This document shows positions 15,621-22,944 of a stretch of 54,625 nucleotides of DNA, piece after piece (within the stretch, counting starts at the first letter, position 1; the number at the start of each line of letters is the position of its first letter). The notes under the pieces were generated by a model that did no database searches, was not told the DNA's origin, and worked only from the letters and a program-made list of their open reading frames with translations. This DNA is from Methanobacteriota archaeon (GTDB lineage: Archaea > Thermoplasmatota > Poseidoniia > Poseidoniales > Poseidoniaceae): positions 1-54,625 of the forward strand of contig WTJK01000083.1 in NCBI GenBank assembly GCA_011524855.1. Reading direction: 5' to 3'. The position numbers and the translations under genes were made by a program.

Positions 15621-18437
15621 TCAGGCTTCTGCGGTTTGACCGGTCTGAACTTCGCCACCAACGAGCGCTTTCTTCTCGTTGACTTGGCGGGCCAGGAAGG
15701 ACACCACGTCCAAGATTTCGATGTCCTGGTAGGCTTCGTCACCTTCGAACTTCAGGCACTCAAAGTGCGACACACACTTCGGGCAAGAGGTCAGCATGGT
15801 CTCAGCACCGGTGGCCCGCACTTCTTCCATGCGAGTCACACGCAGCGAGCGTGCGTTCTCGTTGCACGACATCATGCTCGACACACCGCAACACATGGCG
15901 TCTTCGCCGTGGTGCTCCATCTCAACGAGTTCAACGCCCTCCACCGAGGTGATGAGGTCACGGGGTTCATCGTAAACACCCATCTGTCGGCCGAGTCGAC
16001 ATGGATCGTGGAAGGTCACGGTCGTGTCCTCTGCTTTGAGGTTCATGTCGAAGCCTTGCTCGAGCAGGAACTCCGTGGTGTGCATGACCTTGACGTCTTC
16101 CAATTCGTAGTCACGGGCAAAGGTACGGAAACATTCGGCGCAAGAGGAGACCAGCGTGTCAATGCCAGAATCGTTGATCTTCCGTTGGTTGTAGGCCTTG
16201 AGCTTCTCAAAGACTTCATCCAAGCCCTGCCACTTCTGGTCGTGGCCGCAGCACTTCAAGAAGTCACGGCCGAGGTAGGCCACGTCGGTGCCCATCTCTT
16301 CGAACAGCGTGAAGGCAGCCGTGGTGGTATCCCCGAGGTTCATGGTGCCCTCGTTGACGTGCGAGAAAACCATTTCTTGGTCGAGGTAGTCAACACAACC
16401 GGGGTAGTAACCCACGTTGGAGGTGATGGGGTAGTCCTCAACGGCGATGAAGTCCTCATCAGCGGCTTCGTCGGCTTCAGCGTTCAACACGGCTTGGAGC
16501 ACCGTGTGGGGGATTTCTGCCTGTGGGCCGCCAACGATCAGGCTGCGACGAATGTCGACGTACGAGTCGTAGTCCACAAGTTGGGGGCAAGCGTTGGTAC
16601 AAGCCGAACAGGTGAGACAGGAGTACAACGGTACACCGTCGTCTTCGTTGTTCCACGAGTTGTAGATGATGTTGAGTTTGTCACCGCCGTTGAACAGACG
16701 AACGGGACAAGCATCATCACACAGGTCGCAACCGTAACACTTGTTCATCTCAAACTCGTATCCACGGGCCATGTACCGCAGCAACACGAAGACAAGGGCT
16801 CCAAAGGTCACGGATGGGATGAACATCGCATACGTGAGTTTGGCGTCCAACGACTTGGGGTTCTGGTGATAGCTGGGGTTCTCGATGACGCTGAAGGACG
16901 TACCGCCCAACGCCATCTCGTCGACGTTGGAGAGGTTCACCGTGTGGCCGGCAAGGGCCTCAGGAGCGTCGTCGTTCCAAATCAGCAAGGGCTGGTAGGA
17001 TGCCACCGTGAACGAAGTTTCTGTGCTGATGGTGTTGTTCTCAGCGAGGGCACCGCTCACGACCACCTCGTAGGTGTAATCGTAGGTACCGACGGCAAGT
17101 TCGGTCGTGTCACCAGCGCAGTTCTCAAACGAGCTGACAACGTTCCCGTTGGCATCGGTCACGGTGAGGGTGGTCGCGACCATGGTCTGTGTGTTGATGC
17201 CGTCGATCTTGCGCTCGCTTGATCGGTATTCACAACCCAAATCCGTGGTGATACCATCGTTGGTCACCTCTTCTGGGTGGCCTTCTGGGAAGTGGGTGGT
17301 GTCCTCGGTCACCGTGAATTGACCGGCCGTCGTCCAGCCAGCACCGCCGAAGAACGTGTTCGTCCCGTGGGCTCCGTTCACACCGTTTTCGAGGTCTTGA
17401 TGGCCGTTGGCATCGCTGAAATCCGTGATGATGTAGCGGGCAGGCTGGTAGATGTTCCAATCCAACCAGGCGGCCGTGGGAACGACGCCGGACTCGGACC
17501 AGCCTCGGTCGTCGGTGAATTCGTTCACATCGTGAACATGAACATCGCTGGGTTGCGTTCGCATGGCTTCGAGTTCACCGTAATCCTTGATCGTGAGCAG
17601 ACCTTTGGCGCCCCAGAACCCTTTGTCGTAGGTATCGAAGGTGGCGACGGTCGCAGCCGAGGAGATGATGAGGGCACCAACGAGCAGTTGACGGCTCTTG
17701 GCCACCGTGAAACCAGCACCCAAGGCTTTCACCAAGAGGATTCGACCCACGAAATAGACCACGATCCACATCAGAACGCCTGTCATGACCCACGGTATGG
17801 AATTGAACACGTCCGCAATCCACGGGTCTCGTGTTCCGCACAACAGGTCGCCGTGCGAGTCCAACTTACAGAAATCGGACCGGTTTTTGCCGTACAGTTC
17901 AAGGAAAATGTTGATGGAAAACACCGAGATGAACCAGATGTGAGCGAGGTAGACCGCACCAGCAGCAGCGAACCAGGGGTCTTCCACCGGTCGCTTCTCC
18001 CGTCCACCAAGGAAGGGTGGAAGAGCGAGGATGCCCACAGGGATACCGGTCAGGGCTGCACCCCACCACGCTGCGTTCCATGGGAACACCGGTTGGCCAA
18101 CGATGTCACCAATGAAGCCGGTGGGAACCACAAACTGAGGAAGGTATTCACCCCAGCGAAGGTAGCCGTACGAAAACAGCACGTACCAGTCGGGGAACAC
18201 GAACCCTGCTTGTGCGTAGGGGTCAGCAGCACCGTGCAACGGTGGTGGAATCAACCATGCGTAGAACAGAAGGATGGAGATCATCGAGGCAAAGATGATG
18301 GTGTCACGAAGCACCTCGTGCGGCCAAAAACCATGACCTGTTCGGGTGCGCTTTCGCTTTTCCTCCGCTTTCTGCAGTTGTTCTTTTTCCTCCATGTACA
18401 TGGAGGCAACTCGGCCAAAATTGTCAATCAGTCCCAT
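15621..18437 (-). CDS. Cytochrome b C-terminal half fused to HdrD-like iron-sulfur reductase
   Basis: A 938-residue fusion. Residues 45-63 begin a subunit-IV-like membrane part with the quinol-site motif PDWY (82-85); further spans lie near 123-145, 153-182, 211-238 and 250-268. Residues 270-530 form a large Asn/Thr-rich domain of unknown type. A sixth span (534-556) precedes the iron-sulfur module: C567/570/573/577, C607/610/613/617, then two CCG-type repeats (C681, CCG 729-731, C766/C769; C813, CCG 849-851, C885/C888). This order matches HdrD/GlpC/LutA-like subunits that reduce disulfides or oxidise organic acids. Six spans put the middle domain outside and the clusters in the cytoplasm. 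A GGAGGG precedes ATG 18437. Confidence 0.88.
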   Translation of the reverse strand: MGLIDNFGRVASMYMEEKEQLQKAEEKRKRTRTGHGFWPHEVLRDTIIFASMISILLFYAWLIPPPLHGAADPYAQAGFVFPDWYVLFSYGYLRWGEYLPQFVVPTGFIGDIVGQPVFPWNAAWWGAALTGIPVGILALPPFLGGREKRPVEDPWFAAAGAVYLAHIWFISVFSINIFLELYGKNRSDFCKLDSHGDLLCGTRDPWIADVFNSIPWVMTGVLMWIVVYFVGRILLVKALGAGFTVAKSRQLLVGALIISSAATVATFDTYDKGFWGAKGLLTIKDYGELEAMRTQPSDVHVHDVNEFTDDRGWSESGVVPTAAWLDWNIYQPARYIITDFSDANGHQDLENGVNGAHGTNTFFGGAGWTTAGQFTVTEDTTHFPEGHPEEVTNDGITTDLGCEYRSSERKIDGINTQTMVATTLTVTDANGNVVSSFENCAGDTTELAVGTYDYTYEVVVSGALAENNTISTETSFTVASYQPLLIWNDDAPEALAGHTVNLSNVDEMALGGTSFSVIENPSYHQNPKSLDAKLTYAMFIPSVTFGALVFVLLRYMARGYEFEMNKCYGCDLCDDACPVRLFNGGDKLNIIYNSWNNEDDGVPLYSCLTCSACTNACPQLVDYDSYVDIRRSLIVGGPQAEIPHTVLQAVLNAEADEAADEDFIAVEDYPITSNVGYYPGCVDYLDQEMVFSHVNEGTMNLGDTTTAAFTLFEEMGTDVAYLGRDFLKCCGHDQKWQGLDEVFEKLKAYNQRKINDSGIDTLVSSCAECFRTFARDYELEDVKVMHTTEFLLEQGFDMNLKAEDTTVTFHDPCRLGRQMGVYDEPRDLITSVEGVELVEMEHHGEDAMCCGVSSMMSCNENARSLRVTRMEEVRATGAETMLTSCPKCVSHFECLKFEGDEAYQDIEILDVVSFLARQVNEKKALVGGEVQTGQTAEA

Positions 18438-18453
18438 GATTTACCCTCCTCGA

Positions 18454-19320
18454 TCAATGCGGCTCCGCGATGCCTTGCACCCACACGATAAACAAGTGAA
18501 TGATGATGAGCGTCGTCACGATGACGGGCAAAATGAACACGTGGATGAAGTACATGCGTGTGACCGTCAGCGGTGTCAACTCCGATCCTGCAAAGAGCAA
18601 CGTGGCCACGTATTTGCCGACCAAGGGGCTCGAGTTCGCCAGGTTGATGCCGATGATGGCTGCACCGTAGGCGAGGCTGTCCCATGGCAGCAGGTAACCC
18701 GAGTAACCAAACACGATGGTCAAGGCCATCAGGGCCACACCGATGAGCCAGTTCAACTCACGGGGGTTGCGGTATGCACCGGTGAAGTACACACGGCACA
18801 TGTGCAAGAACACGCTGGCGACCATGAAGTGCGTCGTCCAATGGTGAACAGCTCGCAAGATGTAGCCAAACGGCAACTGCGTCATGATGTACTCCATGCT
18901 GGCGTAGGCTGGAGAAGGGTCGCCTTCCCCGCCGGGAACGTAGTAAATCCCCAGCACGGTTCCGGTGATCACGAGGATGATGAACGACAAAAAGGAGATG
19001 CCACCCAAACAGTACAACGGGTACCAGTACCAGATGATTCGAAGTTTGTATTTCTCAGCGTGAGTCAGCGGCATTTGACGGTGCATGTTGTAGTAAGCAC
19101 CTTTGGACATGTTCCAGTAATCTTGCAGGCGGAAACGGGTGTCCAGCCAAGAAAAGACCCAGAGGAACGACCGTTCGGCCACCCCCATTTTGCCAGAGGA
19201 TTCGACGGCGCGCAAAATGTCACGCCGGGGCATTTCTTCGCTTTCTTTGCGCAGCGTAAACGCCACCAAAACAACGAGGAAGACGATGAAGAACCAAAGC
19301 ACCCAGAACATTGTCGTCAT
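18454..19320 (-). CDS. Cytochrome b (b6-like N-terminal half)
   Basis: A 288-residue di-haem cytochrome b. Haem ligands are predicted as His159 and His173 in the VHHW...FLH helix (14 apart, as in b6) and His260 and His275 in the FIHV...IIHLF helix. VYFTGAYRNPRELNW and the GYLLPWDSLAYG loop are family hallmarks. Unlike plastid b6 it has an extra N-terminal hydrophobic segment (4-23) and a roughly 80-residue cytoplasmic stretch before the four core spans. With the fusion protein encoded 16 bases downstream it makes the complete quinol-oxidising b unit. A GAGGTGATC lies just before ATG 19320, and the gene sits 9 bases after the Rieske gene. Confidence 0.93.
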   Translation of the reverse strand: MTTMFWVLWFFIVFLVVLVAFTLRKESEEMPRRDILRAVESSGKMGVAERSFLWVFSWLDTRFRLQDYWNMSKGAYYNMHRQMPLTHAEKYKLRIIWYWYPLYCLGGISFLSFIILVITGTVLGIYYVPGGEGDPSPAYASMEYIMTQLPFGYILRAVHHWTTHFMVASVFLHMCRVYFTGAYRNPRELNWLIGVALMALTIVFGYSGYLLPWDSLAYGAAIIGINLANSSPLVGKYVATLLFAGSELTPLTVTRMYFIHVFILPVIVTTLIIIHLFIVWVQGIAEPH

Positions 19321-19329
19321 ACGATCACC

Positions 19330-20175
19330 TCAGTCACAGAACGTGTACCAATCCACGTAGTCGGTCAAGCCCTCAATGGTGTCTCCGTTGAGTTGGATGG
19401 GGATGATGGGCAAGCCCACAGGAGCTGGCCCGCCAGCACGGCGGATGCCGGCGTACTTGAACGTGGCACCGGTGGACCGGTTCCGGTTGGAGTTCATCTC
19501 AAGCACCGTGGGGTCGAACCGGGAAGAATGGCAAATACAGAACAGCTTGGTGCCGCCGTCGTCACCGCCCCCGGGTGTCCACGAGTCTTCGGTGAATGAA
19601 TTTGAGACGAGTTGCCAACCGGGAATGCAACACAAGTGCGTGCAGCGGCCGAACACCATGACGAGGTCATCGCTGGGCATCAGGCGGGGGTCGGCCTCCG
19701 CCAAGTCTTCGAAATGGCCAACGTACTTGCCCGTCTCGTCGTACCCCTCCGTGAATTGGAAACGGGCTTTTCCGTTGTTTTCAGGCGTGCCGGCGTTGCG
19801 GCTGTGCTCGACGTACATCACGACGACAGGAACACCGTTCCAAACACCCGATGCGCCGGCCGTCCCGGTGCTCGAGTTGGCTGCTTCGGCGACGAAATCC
19901 GATTTGGTCATGGGTTGAAGGTGCTTGGCACCGTACCAGGCTTCGTCTTCACGACCCTTGGCCCAGAAATTGACCGCAAGGTCCCCACCACCACCACCAC
20001 CGGGTGGCAAGAGGATGGCGGCAAAGCCCAACATGCCCAGCGAGGCCGTGAGCACACCGGCAGCGGTGTTGAAGCCGTAGCGAAGGAATTGGCGTCGGTT
20101 GATGGTGGTGTTCATCCCTGGGGCGTCCCCTTCGTCGAGGCCGGGTGCTGGTTTGAGTTCGAATTCGCGTGCCAT
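19330..20175 (-). CDS. Rieske iron-sulfur protein of bc-type complex
   Basis: A 281-residue Rieske protein. NRRQFLRYG (26-34) followed by a hydrophobic segment (36-57) is a Tat-type anchor, so the cluster domain is exported folded. Cluster ligands are Cys178 and His180 in CTHLCC and Cys213 and His216 in CICHSS; Cys183 and Cys215 would form the family disulfide. The usual Gly of CTHLGC is Cys182, an odd extra thiol. A Gly/Asp-rich insertion lies between the two boxes. It passes electrons from quinol to an external acceptor. The ATG 20175 follows GGTGAT; ATG 20181, overlapping the previous stop, is equally possible. Confidence 0.93.
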   Translation of the reverse strand: MAREFELKPAPGLDEGDAPGMNTTINRRQFLRYGFNTAAGVLTASLGMLGFAAILLPPGGGGGGDLAVNFWAKGREDEAWYGAKHLQPMTKSDFVAEAANSSTGTAGASGVWNGVPVVVMYVEHSRNAGTPENNGKARFQFTEGYDETGKYVGHFEDLAEADPRLMPSDDLVMVFGRCTHLCCIPGWQLVSNSFTEDSWTPGGGDDGGTKLFCICHSSRFDPTVLEMNSNRNRSTGATFKYAGIRRAGGPAPVGLPIIPIQLNGDTIEGLTDYVDWYTFCD

Positions 20176-20180
20176 GACCA

Positions 20181-20624
20181 TCACCACTTGTATTCGCGCC
20201 AGTCTTTCTGGTGTTCAGGAATGAATTTGTTCTGAGCGTGTTTCACGATGATCGTGTCGGGAAGGATGTATTTCAGGTAGATGACACCAACCATGATGAG
20301 GGTGGTGAACGTCATGGCCAGGTGGAACGACAGTTGCTGTTGATCCCATTTCTTGGCCAGACCGTACACCATGGAGAAACTCCAGTAGCAGATCCAGAAG
20401 AGGCCCCAGACGAGGAAGAACATGGCGAGGTACGAGCCGCCCGAGGGCGCAAGCGAAGCGGAGACGATGGTACCCGGTTCGGCAACGTTGAACACACCGT
20501 GGTCGATGGCATCCGACATTTGGTCTTCCGTCAACTCAGCACCCTCAAGCGCGGAGCGAGCATCTTCCACACTGACCGACCCGTCGGCCACCTTTCGCAG
20601 CAGTTTGGATACCGTGTCGTCCAT
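20181..20624 (-). CDS. Small membrane subunit of the bc-type operon, unknown
   Basis: A 147-residue protein. Residues 1-55 are soluble and helical (VSKLLRKVADGSVSVEDARSAL and a second similar stretch), followed by two membrane segments (about 66-88 and 101-122) and a basic tail ending EHQKDWREYKW. The ATG at 20624 overlaps the stop of the upstream gene (TGATG), and its own stop overlaps the region of the Rieske start. It is therefore very probably a structural or assembly subunit of the same complex. No family is recognised. Confidence 0.8.
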   Translation of the reverse strand: MDDTVSKLLRKVADGSVSVEDARSALEGAELTEDQMSDAIDHGVFNVAEPGTIVSASLAPSGGSYLAMFFLVWGLFWICYWSFSMVYGLAKKWDQQQLSFHLAMTFTTLIMVGVIYLKYILPDTIIVKHAQNKFIPEHQKDWREYKW

Positions 20625-21469
20625 CACTGATCACCTCGACGCATGAGTTTGTACCGGAGGCGAAGTTGGTTGCTTCGACCCTTGTAGGAGGTGGAAAAGC
20701 CGTACCGCAGGAGCAGCCCGGCAAAGGCAACGACGCCGAGCACGGCACCGAAGCCAAGCAACCCAAGCCAGTGAGCACGAAGTTTGGCGCCCATGTGGTG
20801 GAGGTCAACACCGTGGTGGTCAGGTTCAGGAGGTGCCACTTCGCCATCACCTGCGAAAAGGGTCCGGGTCCCCATGGCGGCCGAGGTTTCATCGCCTTCG
20901 TTGAGACCGAAGTTGAGTTGGTTCCAGCGGTCTTCAACACCGGGCACTTGGTCCCCGTTCACCGAATTGCCGACGATGTAGAAGTACGCCACACCCTCAC
21001 CTGCATCGGCAGGTGCGGTCCAAACGAAATCCCATGCACGGTCCGAGGTGGCCGAGGAGGCTTCGGTGTGGGTCAAGGCCTGAAGGTCAACTGCACCATC
21101 AATCTCCGGGTTCTGGGCCATGTCGCTGGACAATTCGCCCAGCGTCACACGCATGGAGAAGCCAGCGGTGTACGTGCCGGTGGCGGGAGGTCCGCCGATG
21201 AGTTGAAGACGGAGGTCGTAGGTTTGGCCGGGCTCGTAAGCATAGGGGGCGTGGTCGACGACGACTTGAACCGAGTTGTCTGCCACTTCGTTGTGGCACA
21301 GGCAACCGGATTTGGCCACATCGTCGATCTCCACCGTGCCCGTGGAGCCCTGATGCGTGTGGGAACCGGCGATGCCTCCGTGATAGGATGATGCCAGCGT
21401 GGGGAAGAGGAGCAGCAGACCCACCAAGGTCAACAACCCAATTCGCGATGTTTGAGTGGTCTTGAGCAT
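20624..21469 (-). CDS. Exported reeler-like protein with CLCH motif, bc-type operon
   Basis: A 281-residue exported, C-terminally anchored protein. A signal peptide (about 1-28, ending LASSYH) is followed by a His-rich stretch and Cys56-Leu-Cys58-His59. A beta-rich domain follows, with YEPGQTYDLRLQL and YTAGFSMRV, as in reeler/choice-of-anchor-V domains. A membrane span lies near 231-256 with a basic tail. Choice-of-anchor-V proteins often carry a CxxCH haem c site in this place; here one residue is missing (CxCH), so haem attachment is uncertain. ATG 21469 follows GGTGAGG and opens the operon. It may be the extracytoplasmic electron acceptor or a structural subunit. Confidence 0.75.
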   Translation of the reverse strand: MLKTTQTSRIGLLTLVGLLLLFPTLASSYHGGIAGSHTHQGSTGTVEIDDVAKSGCLCHNEVADNSVQVVVDHAPYAYEPGQTYDLRLQLIGGPPATGTYTAGFSMRVTLGELSSDMAQNPEIDGAVDLQALTHTEASSATSDRAWDFVWTAPADAGEGVAYFYIVGNSVNGDQVPGVEDRWNQLNFGLNEGDETSAAMGTRTLFAGDGEVAPPEPDHHGVDLHHMGAKLRAHWLGLLGFGAVLGVVAFAGLLLRYGFSTSYKGRSNQLRLRYKLMRRGDQ

Positions 21470-21497
21470 GGCCTCACCCTCTGCTCTTTCCGACTTG

Positions 21498-21554
21498 GGT
21501 GGACTCCTTAAACATTGCCAGCAAAACAGCCGCAAATCTGCGGCGCAGTCCACC
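21498..21554 (-). promoter_or_regulatory. bc-operon promoter with nested inverted repeats
   Basis: Bases 21498-21505 (GGTGGACT) and 21547-21554 (AGTCCACC) are perfect inverted copies. Inside them, 21529-21534 (GCCGCA) and 21539-21544 (TGCGGC) form another perfect repeat with a 4-base gap. On the minus strand a TTTAA element near 21509-21513 lies about 42 bases before the start codon, which would put transcription near 21485 with a short leader. Regulator binding is inferred. Confidence 0.4.
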
Positions 21555-21648
21555 GTTTTTTTGTGACTTTCCTCGGCCAACACGTATCATTCAAGCCACC
21601 CGTGGCGGCAGGGTTTTTTAGGGCCGGAGACAGGGGCGATTGATTGTT

Positions 21649-21948
21649 ATGACCAACCATGCTTTCGAGAACACCTATGGCCTCACCAACGAGCAACTTG
21701 AGCGCCTGGATGAAGCCGAGGACCTGATGCTCAAGGGCGCACTTGGCCGAGCAGAGACGATGTTGCTCGAGATGCTCGAGGCCGATCCTGAATGCATCCC
21801 CGTCTTGTCCAACCTTGGCCACTTGTACGGCCGATACCTGTCCGAGTTTGAAAACGCTGTGAACTATTACAACAAGGTGCTCGAGCTTGAGCCGGACAAC
21901 GCATGGGCACGCGATGCTCGTCGGCGTTACCTCCGATACGTGGAATGA
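21649..21948 (+). CDS. Small TPR protein
   Basis: A 99-residue helical protein with two to three tetratricopeptide-like units: LKGALGRAETMLLEMLEADPECIPVL, then NLGHLYGRY...FENAVNYYNKVLELEPDNAWA (quoted in parts). It is probably a cytoplasmic protein-interaction scaffold; the partner is unknown. The start is ATG 21649 rather than the in-frame TTG at 21640. A T-rich ggttttttag at about 21613-21621 could be its TATA region, giving a nearly leaderless mRNA. It is divergent from the bc-type operon. Confidence 0.8.
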   Translation: MTNHAFENTYGLTNEQLERLDEAEDLMLKGALGRAETMLLEMLEADPECIPVLSNLGHLYGRYLSEFENAVNYYNKVLELEPDNAWARDARRRYLRYVE

Positions 21949-22029
21949 AAGCCTGCGCCGCATGTCGGTAGCAGGCGGTATCGAAAAGGAACACCAAAGT
22001 TCTTTGAGAACCATCAGACAAGTTCCTCC

Positions 22030-22944
22030 ATGGACCCTGCCACCATCCTCATCGCAGGTGTCGGCGGTTTGGGTTGTGCATGGGCCAAACAAGCACACGA
22101 GCGGTCAGGCCGTGGAGTCCATCTGGCCCTCATCGATGCCGATGAACGGAGTTTTGCGACCGGGGAGGGGATCCACGTCCTACGACTTGGCCACACCCTC
22201 GACAAGGTCGGGTGTGCAGCCTTGCCACCGCTGGCTGAACAGCGCATGCGAGGACTGTCATCCCTGACAGCCAACGTTCTGGAGCCCACCGAGCTGGTGG
22301 TGTTGCTCACGGCATTGGGCGGCGGGTGTGGAACCGGAGCCGCTCAAGAATTTGCTCGACAAGCCCGTCAGCGCGGTGCCATTGTTTTGGCCGTTGCAGC
22401 CTTGCCTTTCGAAGCACAACACACCCGGCTGGCCATCGCTGAAGCCGGTCTAGCACGGCTCGAAGCAATGGCCCACATCACGGTCCGGCTCTCCCTCGAT
22501 CGATTGGCCCGACAAGCCCGTGACCGGGGCCAACAGTGGCACATGGGATCGGAGTGGATCGAAGATTTGGTCGACGGTCTCGTTCGCACCTTGATGCGCA
22601 TGGGACTCATCAACCTGGATCTGATGGACTTGAGGGCCGTTGTTGACCAAGACGGCGAAGCAACCATGCTCGTTGGCGTCGGTCGTCCCGACGACCCTCG
22701 CAGCATTCTCGAATCCGCACTCAAAGCACCCCTTGCCGCCATGGACGTGGGTGGCGCCACCGGATGCCTGATTCAAGTGGAAGGTGGCCCGGGCATGACC
22801 ATCGGCCAGGTGGACGCCGTGGCCTCCCTGTTCACCAGTGCACTGGATGATGGCGCCCATGTCATCCTCGGCGCACGTGTCAGCGAGGACCTTGATGACA
22901 GCATCCGTGTGGTGACCTTGCTGTCCGGCATTCGACCGGATTAA
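22030..22944 (+). CDS. Divergent FtsZ/tubulin-family GTPase
   Basis: A 304-residue protein with the FtsZ/tubulin layout. The N-terminal nucleotide loop is GVGGLGCAW (10-18), and the signature loop is GGGCGTGAA (95-103) where FtsZ has GGGTGTG. LPFEAQHTRLAIAEAGLARL corresponds to the FtsZ KPF...R...A..G...L stretch. The catalytic T7 loop is LINLDLMDLR (191-200) with Asp195 and Asp198 kept. The C-domain ends with VTLLSGI. Because the T7 acids are present, GTP hydrolysis on assembly is plausible. It lacks the C-terminal tail that binds FtsZ partners and is diverged, so it may be a paralogue rather than the division FtsZ. It converges with the next gene, overlapping by 4 bases. Confidence 0.78.
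   Translation: MDPATILIAGVGGLGCAWAKQAHERSGRGVHLALIDADERSFATGEGIHVLRLGHTLDKVGCAALPPLAEQRMRGLSSLTANVLEPTELVVLLTALGGGCGTGAAQEFARQARQRGAIVLAVAALPFEAQHTRLAIAEAGLARLEAMAHITVRLSLDRLARQARDRGQQWHMGSEWIEDLVDGLVRTLMRMGLINLDLMDLRAVVDQDGEATMLVGVGRPDDPRSILESALKAPLAAMDVGGATGCLIQVEGGPGMTIGQVDAVASLFTSALDDGAHVILGARVSEDLDDSIRVVTLLSGIRPD

Noticed and set aside
15576-17222. Plus-strand open frame of 548 codons opposite the cytochrome b-HdrD fusion
   Set aside because: Antisense to well-defined iron-sulfur motifs; no domain signal.
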